Origin: a virus
Strand: one strand, 5' to 3'
IMG/VR virus record: IMGVR_UViG_3300033273_000658
Coordinates: 1-64,000 of that record
Length of the DNA stretch: 64,000 nucleotides
This document shows positions 1 to 8,232 of this stretch, one piece after another. Position 1 is the stretch's first letter. The number at the start of each line of letters is the position of its first letter. The notes beneath the pieces are model-generated. The model was not told where the DNA came from and did not search any database. It saw nothing but the letters and a program-made list of their open reading frames with translations. A program made the translations under genes and the position numbers.

Positions 1-525
1 ATGTGGAAAATAGGCTATTGTACCGAAGGCAGATACGGTGGCCGGATTATTGTTCCATCATTCAATAATGCTGGTAATCTTAATTACTTCATCGCTCGTT
101 CATACGTTGGACATAGAATGAAGTATCTCAACCCACCTATCAGTAAAAACGTTGTATTTAACGAACTGTTTGTCGATTGGGATGAGCCTGTTATTCTTGT
201 CGAAGGTTTATTTGATGCAATCGTTGGAGGGCAAAATGCAATACCTATTCTCGGCTCAACATTACGAGAAGAAAGCAAGTTATTCCAAGCAATTGTTCTC
301 AACGACACGCCGGTATACCTTGCACTTGACGAAGACGCTCAAAAGAAACAAGAATACATGATTCGTACAATGCACAAGTATGACATTGACATGAGAGTTA
401 TTGATACCACCAATGTTGATGACGTAGGTTCAATGAGCAAAGAGCAATTCCAAAAGAGATACTCAAACGCTTATGAGCCTGATATTGATGAGATTAACTT
501 CTTTAATCAATTAGCTAAAATATGA
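1..525 (+). CDS. DNA primase (DnaG/gp61-like), C-terminal part, cut by window edge
   Basis: This is the TOPRIM catalytic part of a DnaG-type primase, which makes RNA primers at the replication fork. The motif ILVEGLFDAI (about residues 65-74) carries the conserved TOPRIM glutamate, and YLALDEDA (about 107-114) carries the D-x-D metal site. The preceding segment (GGRIIVPSFNNAGNLN) is the usual primase core strand just before TOPRIM. The reading frame is already inside the domain at base 1, so the first ATG is probably internal and the zinc-binding N-terminus lies outside the window. Its last codons overlap a minus-strand gene tail to tail. Family assignment is good; whether it is closer to T4 gp61 or bacterial DnaG is not decided. 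Confidence 0.8.
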   Translation: MWKIGYCTEGRYGGRIIVPSFNNAGNLNYFIARSYVGHRMKYLNPPISKNVVFNELFVDWDEPVILVEGLFDAIVGGQNAIPILGSTLREESKLFQAIVLNDTPVYLALDEDAQKKQEYMIRTMHKYDIDMRVIDTTNVDDVGSMSKEQFQKRYSNAYEPDIDEINFFNQLAKI

Positions 526-681
526 TAGACCGGCTATAAACATTAATAAAGAAAAAATAGCCATTGGAGAGAAGATCTCTTCATCGTCTCCATCAAAAGC
601 ACCACTAGCAAAAATGCCTTCAAATAATTCATAACCGGCCAGAGCTACGATAATTCCAGCCGCAATAATAATAAGTTCCAC
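511..681 (-). CDS. Small two-pass membrane protein on the minus strand (GTG start)
   Basis: This 56-residue ORF starts with GTG at 681-679. GGGAGGG sits six bases upstream, a strong ribosome binding site that decides this start over an in-frame TTG further out. The product has two hydrophobic segments (ELIIIAAGIIVALAGYELF and PMAIFSLLMFIAGLSYF) joined by an acidic loop (DGDDEE). It is the only minus-strand gene I can support in the window. Its 3' end overlaps the primase 3' end convergently, and its 5' end faces the promoter of the Mre11-Rad50 gene. Function is unknown; small phage membrane proteins of this kind include superinfection-exclusion and lysis factors, but nothing here selects one. 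Confidence 0.6.
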   Translation of the reverse strand: MELIIIAAGIIVALAGYELFEGIFASGAFDGDDEEIFSPMAIFSLLMFIAGLSYFS

Positions 682-726
682 ATTAAACCCTCCCAAGTCT
701 TGTATGAAATAAATAGAACAAAATAC

Positions 727-754
727 TTGACATGTCGGGAGAATATGTTATAAT
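727..754 (+). promoter_or_regulatory. Sigma70-type promoter upstream of the Mre11-Rad50 fusion gene
   Basis: TTGACA at 727-732 and TATAAT at 749-754 are both exact consensus boxes, separated by 16 bp. AGGAGG follows at 773-778, then the ATG at 783. The spacer ends in ATGT, as in several other promoters here. Confidence 0.85.
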
Positions 755-782
755 AAGTAAATGCTAATCATGAGGAGGAAAT

Positions 783-3700
783 ATGAAAATAGCACACATA
801 TCTGATACCCACATCAGGAATCTTAAGTATCACTACGAGTACAAGTTGGCTTTTGCTGATATGTACAAAAAACTTAAGCAAATGTCACCAGACATTATTG
901 TTCACACAGGAGACATTGCACACACTAAAACTCAACTATCACCAGAGTTTTTCCAGATGTGCACGTCTTTCTTGTATAATCTCGCAGAGATCGCACCTAC
1001 TTATATTATATTAGGTAATCACGATGGCAATCTCAAGAATGATAATCGCCAAGACGCTATCACTCCAATTGTTGAAGCTTTGGAGCATAGCAACATTCAT
1101 TTACTTAAAAACTCCGGAGAGACAAAGGTAAATGATAAGATCACTCTCAATGTTCTATCAGTATTTGATAGAGAAAACTGGATTAAACCGACTGATAGAG
1201 ACGCTATTAATATCGCTCTTTATCATGGCTCTATTCATGGATGTCAAACTTCCCAAGGTTTCACGATTGAAGAAGGTGAAGACTCTATTGACATATTCAA
1301 TGATTTTGACTTTGCTCTTCTTGGTGACATTCATAAGCAGCAGAAAATGGACCTCAAGGGACGAATCCGTTATGCCGGATCTACAATCCAACAAAACTTT
1401 GGAGAATCAATTAACAAAGGTTTTTTGATGTGGAACATCCGAGACAGATATGATTGGTATTGTCAATCTGTCTCTATTCATAATCCACGACCGTTTATCA
1501 CAATTGATCTAACACCCGAAGGTAAACTTCCAGCAACTATAGTGCCAAAAGGATGTCGCCTACGAATTCGCTCATCTGCTAATGTATCTCCAATGATGCT
1601 AAAGGCAGCATGCGACTATGCTCAATCCAAGTGGCAACCATACTCTGTTTCTTTTGTCAATAACGGAACGATGCAGTCATCATCTACATCTTTGATTGGT
1701 AAAGCTGTTCAGAATGAGAACCTCCGAGACCTCACAGTGCAGGAGAAGTACATCCGAGCATACTGTAAAGACCTCAATCTCAAACCAGAGGTTATGGATA
1801 AAATTCTTGAACTTAACAAAAAATACAATCAAATCGTTGAAGAATCAGAGGAGGTATCACGTAATGTTGTTTGGAAAATTAAAGAACTCCAGTGGGATAA
1901 CTTGTTTAACTACGGTGAGAAAAATAAGATTAATTTCGAAAAACTATCCGGACTTGTCGGAATCTTTGGTAAAAACTATTCAGGAAAGTCCTCTATTATC
2001 GACAGCGTGTTATATAATATTTTTAACACGACTTCTAAAGGGGAAAGAAAGAATGTCCACATTGTAAATCAAAATAAAGATTTTGCTAAATGTAAGATTA
2101 AGATTGAGGCTGGTAATGACTCTTATCAGATTACCCGAAATCTTAACAAATACACGAAGAAATCCAAGGGTCAAGAGACTTTCGAAGCGAAGGTGGACCT
2201 TGACTTCACTAAAACAACAGGCGGCGTTTTTGAGTCTAAAAACGGCACAACTCGCAATGAAACTGATGCGAACATTCGTAAGCACTTCGGAACCATTGAT
2301 GACTTCTTTTTGACCTCTATGGCTTCTCAACTTGACTCTATGTCGTTCCTCAAAGAAGGTTCTACCAAGAGAAAAGAGATTATAGCGAAATTTTTGGACT
2401 TGCAAATCTTCGACCAGAAGTATAAGTTAGCCAGAAAGGATGCTGCTGACCTACGTGGTGTTATCAAGCGAATGGAAAGCAAAAAGTTCGAAGAACAACT
2501 CATGAAGAAGAACGATCTTCTCCAAGATATTCAAAAAGACATCGATGAGCAAGTAGATAAGTGCAAGATTTATAATTGCTCAATTGAGCGACTTGAATCT
2601 GAACTTGCAGAGATTAACGATACAATCAATGCAATTCCTGCGGAGATTATTGACATTCTCACTGTTCAACAAGAGATTGCTTTCAAAAGAGTTAAAAAAA
2701 CCAAACTTCTTTCTCGCATTCTTGCTGATCAAGAGAACATCCAAAAGCTTGAAAAATACATGGCTCTTGCTTATGATGAACTTGATCATGATAACTACGG
2801 CCGCTTAAAGCAATTGTTGAAAGAAGCAAAGGATCAAAAAGAACTTGTAAAAGGCTTTGAACAACAAATTCGTCATCAAAAGACTATTGTTAAAAACCTC
2901 AGTAAGACAGCAGCAATGCTTCACACTCATGAATATGATCCTGATTGTGAATTCTGTTGCGACAATGAGTTTGTAAAGAATGCAGAGAAAGCAAAAGCAG
3001 AACTGCCTTACAATCAGAATCTTTTGAACGATCTTGGTGATTCATTAGCACTGGCTATTCAAAAGTATGAAGACTATGGCGTTGAAACTATAGAAAGAAA
3101 TATTGAAAAGTTCAAAGAGTTAAGTGAAGACTATGATTCTGCTTCTAGAAATTCTGAACGTGCAAGAATGTCTATCAAGACAAACGAAGCGACCGTTGCT
3201 CTATTAACAAACGAGATTGAAGTGCTTGAAGCGAAAGCAAAAGAGTACGAAGACAATCGTGAAGCAATCGAAAATAAAGAACAGCTTTATGGAGAACGCT
3301 CTGCGGTTGAGAAGAAAATCAAAGAAAACAAAGCGTTGCTTAAAAAATGCGATGCCCTTACACAAGAGTATCTTATCGAAGAAGCAACAACAAAAGAAAT
3401 GATTCGCGCTATTCATGCTGAGAGAAACGAATACACTGATGTTATGAACGAGTATCGTGCTTATGACATCTACATGACCTGTATGCATGCTAACGGCATC
3501 TCATACGAAATCATTCAGCAGAAGTTGCCGATCATCAATCAAGAGATCTCCAAGGTTCTTGCAAACATTGTTGACTTTGAAGTATTCTTTGAGAATCACT
3601 CTAATAAACTTGAGCTTTCTATCAAGCATCCCAACTATGCGGCTCGTCCGTTGTCTATGGGATCAGGAGCAGAAAAAACGATTGCTTCAATGGCTATTCG

Positions 3701-3932
3701 TCTTGCGATGATTGCGATAACCAATCTTCCAAAGTCCGAACTGTTTATCCTTGACGAACCGGCAACGGCGCTAGATCAAGAGCACATGGAAGGCTTTACA
3801 AGGCTTCTTCAAATGATCAAGAATCAATTTAAGACTGTCTTAATTGTCTCCCATCTTGACCATCTAAAAGATGTGGTTGACATGACGATAGACATTGATA
3901 AAATTGATGGTTATGCCAAAGTAAACATTTAG
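783..3932 (+). CDS. Mre11-Rad50 (SbcD-SbcC; T4 gp47-gp46) fusion protein
   Basis: This 1049-residue protein carries a complete Mre11/SbcD nuclease followed by a complete Rad50/SbcC ATPase, which are separate genes (47 and 46) in T4. The nuclease half (about 1-330) has the phosphoesterase motifs ISDTHI, HTGDIAH, LGNHDGN, ALYHGSIHG and LLGDIHKQ. The ATPase half begins near 366, with Walker A GKNYSGKSS (K402), a long coiled coil containing a CxxC zinc hook (C722, C725), signature LSMGSGAEK (957-965), Walker B LFILDEPA (D991, E992) and H-loop SH (1023-1024). All key residues are present, so it should be active. The complex resects DNA ends for recombination-dependent replication. It has its own consensus promoter and an AGGAGG ribosome binding site. 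Confidence 0.93.
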   Translation: MKIAHISDTHIRNLKYHYEYKLAFADMYKKLKQMSPDIIVHTGDIAHTKTQLSPEFFQMCTSFLYNLAEIAPTYIILGNHDGNLKNDNRQDAITPIVEALEHSNIHLLKNSGETKVNDKITLNVLSVFDRENWIKPTDRDAINIALYHGSIHGCQTSQGFTIEEGEDSIDIFNDFDFALLGDIHKQQKMDLKGRIRYAGSTIQQNFGESINKGFLMWNIRDRYDWYCQSVSIHNPRPFITIDLTPEGKLPATIVPKGCRLRIRSSANVSPMMLKAACDYAQSKWQPYSVSFVNNGTMQSSSTSLIGKAVQNENLRDLTVQEKYIRAYCKDLNLKPEVMDKILELNKKYNQIVEESEEVSRNVVWKIKELQWDNLFNYGEKNKINFEKLSGLVGIFGKNYSGKSSIIDSVLYNIFNTTSKGERKNVHIVNQNKDFAKCKIKIEAGNDSYQITRNLNKYTKKSKGQETFEAKVDLDFTKTTGGVFESKNGTTRNETDANIRKHFGTIDDFFLTSMASQLDSMSFLKEGSTKRKEIIAKFLDLQIFDQKYKLARKDAADLRGVIKRMESKKFEEQLMKKNDLLQDIQKDIDEQVDKCKIYNCSIERLESELAEINDTINAIPAEIIDILTVQQEIAFKRVKKTKLLSRILADQENIQKLEKYMALAYDELDHDNYGRLKQLLKEAKDQKELVKGFEQQIRHQKTIVKNLSKTAAMLHTHEYDPDCEFCCDNEFVKNAEKAKAELPYNQNLLNDLGDSLALAIQKYEDYGVETIERNIEKFKELSEDYDSASRNSERARMSIKTNEATVALLTNEIEVLEAKAKEYEDNREAIENKEQLYGERSAVEKKIKENKALLKKCDALTQEYLIEEATTKEMIRAIHAERNEYTDVMNEYRAYDIYMTCMHANGISYEIIQQKLPIINQEISKVLANIVDFEVFFENHSNKLELSIKHPNYAARPLSMGSGAEKTIASMAIRLAMIAITNLPKSELFILDEPATALDQEHMEGFTRLLQMIKNQFKTVLIVSHLDHLKDVVDMTIDIDKIDGYAKVNI

Positions 3933-3940
3933 CCAATAAC

Positions 3941-3976
3941 ATCCTATTTAGTGTAAAAGCTAAATAGGATTTTTTT
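3941..3976 (+). terminator. Rho-independent terminator after the Mre11-Rad50 gene
   Basis: A perfect 11-bp stem (ATCCTATTTAG with CTAAATAGGAT), an 8-base loop and a T7 tract. The left arm contains CTATTTA, the element proposed as a late promoter elsewhere, so the site could have both roles; the palindrome makes that ambiguous. Confidence 0.85.
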
Positions 3977-3979
3977 ATT

Positions 3980-6022
3980 ATGAAAATTAAAATTAAGAAA
4001 AACAGCAAAGTATTGAAAGAAAGATACGACCAAAGTCCAACTTCTATTAAGCCACTAGAAGAATTGTTTAACGATTTGGGGCTTATGAAAGATGGAATAA
4101 GACAGTTGGAATCAATTTTTCAAAAAGATTTGTTGTTTTATGACTTAGAAACGACTGGTTTAAAGAGATCTCAAACTGAAGGTGGTGCAATTTCTGACAT
4201 GATCCATCAAATAGCAATTCTAAAATATTCTCCCAATGGAGACCCTAATAGCATAAACCCAGAAAATCCAGATGATTATTACGTTGCAAAGGCAGAAATT
4301 ACCAAAGAATACAGTGACCGGTCAAGCAACCTCAAAAAAGATAGAGCAAAAATTTTGAACCAGACAAGTCAAGGCTCATATGCAGATTATAAAAGCATGA
4401 TAGGAGAAGACCTGTCATTTAATAAAAACCCACGGGAGTTTGAAGAAAATTATCAAGCAACAGAAAAAGAAAAACAAGAGCAAAAAAATGACATGAAAGA
4501 AACACTAGGGTTATTTTTTCATGTTTTATTAAATCATCCAGTGAAAAGTCAAGCTGAAAAAACAATCTATCAACAACCTAAATTTCGTAACTTATTTAAT
4601 AAAGCACTAGAATATGCTAGCACTATTAATCTACAAGAAGAAGTGGGAAAAATACTTTTAAATAAAAATCCAAATAGACAACAATTAATTTATCTTTATG
4701 ACAATGTACTCAGTGAAGATAGTGTAGAGGGTGGGATTACTACATGGCTGAAGAGTAAGGGTTTATCTAAATTAGCCGATAAAGTAGATCAAATTATTAG
4801 AGTTACAAACATTACTATAGAAGAAAATAGAGTATTTACAAACTATGGTGATTTTCCTTTAAAAAAATACCAAAATGAAAGCTTTAAAGGTCCAATTTCC
4901 GAAAAAAAAGCATTAGAGGGCATGATGGACTTTATTGATAACCAAGGAAATAAAAACCACACAGATGATGAAATAAGAGGCGATTACATTCTAGTGGGAC
5001 AAAACATCATTTCTTTTGATAATCCTTTCGTTATAGCCAGGTGTAAATTTCATGGAATCACAAATACGAAAAATTTTAGGAATTCACATGTATACGACAC
5101 CAGATTTTTATTTCAAGCAATGATAAAATATTTCAGAACATTTGCATATTTTTATGGTCTAGCTGGAGTAGCCCATTTACGCCAAGCCAAGCTAGAGTCT
5201 TATATGCAAAATGAAGAAGATCCAAAAAAGATAAATGCCTATAAAAAGGCAATAATCGATTTTGAGAAAATAAAATCTTTTAAAGATCCAAAGCTTAGAA
5301 AAGTGGGTAAGGAAGTAAGAGAAATTCTGAAAAAACTTGCAAAAGGCGGAAAAGCGAAAGGCAAACTAGAGACATTGATGAAAGCTTTTATACCAAATGC
5401 TCCGAAACAAACACACACAGCTGATGATGATTGTGAAAAACTAGCAACTGTTATGATACCAGCAATAGAAAAGTTTTATGAAATTTATCAAGCTACATTG
5501 CCCTTTGTTATAGAAATGGACAGAGAAAATGTTGTGGCAATTCATAGAATTGTCAAAGACAGTCCTATTGATCCAAAAACAAAAACAAAAAAGAAAACAA
5601 TACCAAGTGAGATCGATAAGGATAAGGCAGCAATTGGGTTTGAAAAATTTAAAGGAGCAGGAGACATTGCAGATAAAGTAGCATCTAAATTTGCGGAAGA
5701 TTTATCATTTGAATTTTTAGATAATGAAGGAAAACCTTCAAAAGAATTAGCAAAACAAATTATTAAAATTTATTTGCAAAAAAGAGAAGGGCTTCAAGGC
5801 TCAATGAAAGACTCAGAAAAGCTTGAAATTTTTAACAATTATGAAAACTTTACAGAAGATGATACTATAGAATGGTTCACTAAACATCAAGATAATTTAT
5901 CGATAATATACGCACCAGTATCGAAAATTAAAAAAATGACAAAGCTGGAAGAGAACACAAAAACACTAAAAATTAAAATTTTAAAGGAGAACAGAAATGG
6001 AAAACGAACACACTCACGATGA
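3980..6022 (+). CDS. DEDD-family (DnaQ-like) 3'-5' exonuclease with large insertions
   Basis: This 680-residue protein has the three exonuclease motifs widely spaced: Exo I FYDLETTGL (D55, E57), Exo II VGQNIISFDNP (D347) and Exo III HTADDDCEK (H479, D483). About 290 residues separate Exo I from Exo II, far more than in DnaQ, so a large extra domain is inserted. It could proofread for the short polymerase at 47253-48428, which has no exonuclease domain, though it is encoded far away next to virion genes. Both ends carry similar basic tracts, MKIKIKKNSKVLKE and LKIKILKEN, each ending in L-K-E, a plausible cleavage site for a gp21-type protease; this suggests, without proving, that it is packaged. 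The start follows AGGA and a T-rich spacer. Confidence 0.75.
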   Translation: MKIKIKKNSKVLKERYDQSPTSIKPLEELFNDLGLMKDGIRQLESIFQKDLLFYDLETTGLKRSQTEGGAISDMIHQIAILKYSPNGDPNSINPENPDDYYVAKAEITKEYSDRSSNLKKDRAKILNQTSQGSYADYKSMIGEDLSFNKNPREFEENYQATEKEKQEQKNDMKETLGLFFHVLLNHPVKSQAEKTIYQQPKFRNLFNKALEYASTINLQEEVGKILLNKNPNRQQLIYLYDNVLSEDSVEGGITTWLKSKGLSKLADKVDQIIRVTNITIEENRVFTNYGDFPLKKYQNESFKGPISEKKALEGMMDFIDNQGNKNHTDDEIRGDYILVGQNIISFDNPFVIARCKFHGITNTKNFRNSHVYDTRFLFQAMIKYFRTFAYFYGLAGVAHLRQAKLESYMQNEEDPKKINAYKKAIIDFEKIKSFKDPKLRKVGKEVREILKKLAKGGKAKGKLETLMKAFIPNAPKQTHTADDDCEKLATVMIPAIEKFYEIYQATLPFVIEMDRENVVAIHRIVKDSPIDPKTKTKKKTIPSEIDKDKAAIGFEKFKGAGDIADKVASKFAEDLSFEFLDNEGKPSKELAKQIIKIYLQKREGLQGSMKDSEKLEIFNNYENFTEDDTIEWFTKHQDNLSIIYAPVSKIKKMTKLEENTKTLKIKILKENRNGKRTHSR

Positions 6023-6257
6023 AAATTGTGCCCACCTTGACGAACATGATTGCGATCAAGAATGCTCTCACGTCAAAGGAGGAATACTAGACTCAGTTTT
6101 AGGTAAGGCTGTATCACGTAAGCTTCTTGTGTTTATGTGCGCAACAGGACTTCTTATCTGGTCGAATCTAGACCCAGAAACTTGGGCTATGATTGCAACA
6201 ATGTACATTGGCGGACAATCAGTTATTGATGTTGCTAAAGTTTGGAAGGGAATGTAA
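5997..6257 (+). CDS. Holin-like small membrane protein with His/Cys-rich N-terminus
   Basis: This 86-residue protein has an unusual N-terminus: the first 26 residues hold five His, three Cys and many acidic residues (HTHDENCAHLDEHDCDQECSH). A hydrophobic region follows, with two likely membrane segments (KLLVFMCATGLLIWS and MIATMYIGGQSVIDVA). Size, topology and position before two more membrane or coiled-coil genes fit a holin, but no signature proves it. The His/Cys cluster could bind metal. It overlaps the end of the exonuclease gene and has AAAGGAG seven bases before the ATG. Its stop overlaps the next start (TAATG). Confidence 0.5.
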   Translation: MENEHTHDENCAHLDEHDCDQECSHVKGGILDSVLGKAVSRKLLVFMCATGLLIWSNLDPETWAMIATMYIGGQSVIDVAKVWKGM

Positions 6258-6580
6258 TGTTTAGCAAAGTTAAAGACTTTGTTGTTAAATATTGGCAGTG
6301 GATCGTGATGATTATCACGGCCATTGCTTTTTATCTCCTTGGTCGCTCCAAGGATGCAAAACAACAACAAGTAAAATTTTACGAAAAATGGAAAGATTTA
6401 GAGGAAGAACAGCGCGAAGAGATGGTAGAGGACTTAGAAGACCTTGCCGATCAAACACACGCCTCCTTGGTCCAAAACGTTCTAGATTATGAAGAAAAAA
6501 AAGCAAAGATTTTAGAGGAAGCAAAAGAAGTTGACACCGAAGATTTTTTGCTATCAAAAGGTATTGAGAGGGAAGAATGA
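6257..6580 (+). CDS. Membrane-anchored coiled-coil protein, possible lysis accessory
   Basis: Starting at the ATG that overlaps the upstream stop, this gives 107 residues. An N-terminal membrane segment (WQWIVMIITAIAFYLLG) is followed by a highly charged, acidic helical tail likely to form a coiled coil. The architecture resembles inner-membrane spanin subunits (Rz-like), but sequence alone does not show this. It lies between the holin-like gene and another membrane/coiled-coil gene, and its end overlaps the next ATG, so the three are probably translated together. An ATG 15 bases upstream is in frame but has no better ribosome binding site. Confidence 0.45.
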   Translation: MFSKVKDFVVKYWQWIVMIITAIAFYLLGRSKDAKQQQVKFYEKWKDLEEEQREEMVEDLEDLADQTHASLVQNVLDYEEKKAKILEEAKEVDTEDFLLSKGIEREE

Positions 6581-6969
6581 TATTTCTCATCTCTCTTCTT
6601 TTTGCAGAAGAGCCAAAGTATAAGGATTTAAAACAAGGCGAGATTGTTCCATGGGATGGTCGTTTGTTAAATGAACCGGCTATGAGAATTCTTGTTGAAG
6701 ATTCTGTTATCAAAGATTTAAACTGTGAAGCCAAGACAGCATACGAGTTGAACAAGTTAAGAATCGAAGAGAAGTATAGATACGATGTCCTTAAAGTAAA
6801 AACAGATGCGGAGATCAACAAACTTAACGAACTAATTAAATTACAAGACGAACATATTAAAGAATTGAGACCACAAAACAACATTTGGCCTGTTATTGGT
6901 GGATTTATAGCCGGAGCAGGAATTTCAATTGGTATTATGTACGCAGTTAAACCCGGAATTACACAGTGA
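6577..6969 (+). CDS. Secreted or membrane coiled-coil protein with VPWDGRLL motif, possible spanin-like
   Basis: This 130-residue protein begins with a short hydrophobic signal-like segment (MIFLISLLFAEEP), then has the motif GEIVPWDGRLLNEPA. That motif resembles the 'P-[FW]-DG-x-LL' element I recall from phage lysis-region proteins. A charged helical stretch (about 60-105) follows, and a C-terminal membrane segment (WPVIGGFIAGAGISIGIMYAV). This fits a protein spanning the periplasm, as spanins do, but the topology is inferred. It overlaps both neighbours by four bases. Confidence 0.45.
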   Translation: MIFLISLLFAEEPKYKDLKQGEIVPWDGRLLNEPAMRILVEDSVIKDLNCEAKTAYELNKLRIEEKYRYDVLKVKTDAEINKLNELIKLQDEHIKELRPQNNIWPVIGGFIAGAGISIGIMYAVKPGITQ

Positions 6970-7358
6970 AAAGTAAAGACCCAAATTATGCCGTAAAGGT
7001 TGAGAAAGCCATAACAGAAAAGTATGGCGAAGAAACAGTCCAACATCCGAAGAAAGGATGGAACGACGAGAAAGAGAAAGAGTATCTCAACGACCTCAAA
7101 GGATTCTACAAGTACGAAGAGTCTGGATTGAATGAAGAACAAGAAATAAACGGAGTTTTTATACCAAACAAACTAATTACGAAGAATTCTAAACGTTCTT
7201 GTCCTGTTTGTAATGTTTATTCATTTAAATCAAACGATGATGTATACATGTCAAAATTTGATTGCTGTGAAAAGTGTTATATTCAATTTATAGAAGGACG
7301 TGAAGAGCGTTGGAAAACAGGATGGAGACCAAATGAAACTAACAACACAAAGACTTAA
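6966..7358 (+). CDS. Small zinc-finger-like protein (GTG start)
   Basis: Starts with GTG overlapping the previous stop. The N-terminal half is charged and helical. The C-terminal half holds two Cys pairs, CPVC (about 79-82) and CCEKC (about 98-102), which should form a zinc ribbon, followed by a basic end (REERWKTGWRP). I recall similar proteins beside terminase genes in marine T4-like phages, without a known role. The next gene starts inside its last 26 bases. Confidence 0.55.
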   Translation: MKSKDPNYAVKVEKAITEKYGEETVQHPKKGWNDEKEKEYLNDLKGFYKYEESGLNEEQEINGVFIPNKLITKNSKRSCPVCNVYSFKSNDDVYMSKFDCCEKCYIQFIEGREERWKTGWRPNETNNTKT

Positions 7359-7665
7359 GAAACTTATTCGTGAAGAACTAGAAAAAATGAATGAAGGCGT
7401 TGATGATCTTATTCCCGAATTAGAAGAAATAAAATCCTATGCCATAGACGAGTTGCTCATGGATGTTGGCACAATACAATATGCAGAGATTTTACCTTTA
7501 CTCTCCAATCCTGAAGAGGACACAGAGGCTGATTTGTATGTAAAGTACATGGATGATGGCACATATACGTGTCAATATTATGACTACATGGGAGGAAAGA
7601 AAACTGCTTGCCCAACAAAAGATGATGTAAAGACATGGCTAGCTAGCCATAAAAAAGAGGATTAA
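7333..7665 (+). CDS. Small protein with capsid-targeting-like N-terminal tag
   Basis: The start is the ATG at 7333, preceded by GGAG with a 5-base spacer; it gives 110 residues. The first 21 residues (MKLTTQRLKKLIREELEKMN plus E) match the tag shared by several proteins in this window and end in M-N-E before Gly. The rest is acidic (DDLIPELEEIKSYAIDELLMD) with an aromatic, Cys-containing C-terminal part (YTCQYYDYMGGKKTACPT). I recognise no domain. By analogy with T4 internal head proteins I infer that the tag directs it into the prohead. Confidence 0.55.
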   Translation: MKLTTQRLKKLIREELEKMNEGVDDLIPELEEIKSYAIDELLMDVGTIQYAEILPLLSNPEEDTEADLYVKYMDDGTYTCQYYDYMGGKKTACPTKDDVKTWLASHKKED

Positions 7666-7668
7666 ATT

Positions 7669-8232
7669 ATGGCTGAATCAACAACATTAGAAATTATACA
7701 AGGACTATCACAAGCGGCAGCAAATGCTTACGATGGCGTTCATGACGAGAGATTTTCTCTTGACGGACAAGTTCGTAAGGTAGGTCTTAAGAGAGAAGAA
7801 GGGTGTCCTATTATGGATAAGAGAGTAAACGATGGATTTTCTGTTAAGTTTTACGGAAATAAAATCTGTATCAATTATCAATCGGACATTCAACTTCGTG
7901 ACATCCATGGATCAAAAGATTTTGAAGGCGACATCGTTCGTCAAATTGAAGAAGTGAAAAAATTTCTTCAAAAAGAATACAAAGCGATTACCGGTAAATC
8001 TGTCACGCTTACAGCAGACGGAGAACCAAAGGTTATTGCACAATCAACCTCTCGTGTTCGTTCATTTGTACAAGCTTATCAACATTATAAAATCAGTGGT
8101 GTGAAAGAAGAACCTATTCTTGATCCTGCTGTTGAGAACAGTCGTTCAATAACACGAAAGTTTTTGGAGCAAGTAAAAGCTGCGAAACGACCAACTAACG
8201 AATTCATTAAGAAAGGAGACAATGAAAAATGA
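7669..8232 (+). CDS. Conserved-looking hypothetical protein before terminase
   Basis: This 187-residue soluble protein is predicted alpha/beta, with a charged C-terminus (ITRKFLEQVKAAKRPTNEFIKKGD). It has no motif I can name. It lies two genes upstream of the large terminase, where a T4-like phage could encode the small terminase (gp16), and its size is right. However, I see no clear DNA-binding or coiled-coil signature, so that is only a positional guess. It overlaps the next gene by four bases. Confidence 0.5.
   Translation: MAESTTLEIIQGLSQAAANAYDGVHDERFSLDGQVRKVGLKREEGCPIMDKRVNDGFSVKFYGNKICINYQSDIQLRDIHGSKDFEGDIVRQIEEVKKFLQKEYKAITGKSVTLTADGEPKVIAQSTSRVRSFVQAYQHYKISGVKEEPILDPAVENSRSITRKFLEQVKAAKRPTNEFIKKGDNEK

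Noticed and set aside
6315-7142. Long minus-strand open frame (275 codons)
   Set aside because: It lies opposite four compact, coupled + strand genes, has Leu/Phe-rich composition typical of antisense shadow, and no ribosome binding site.
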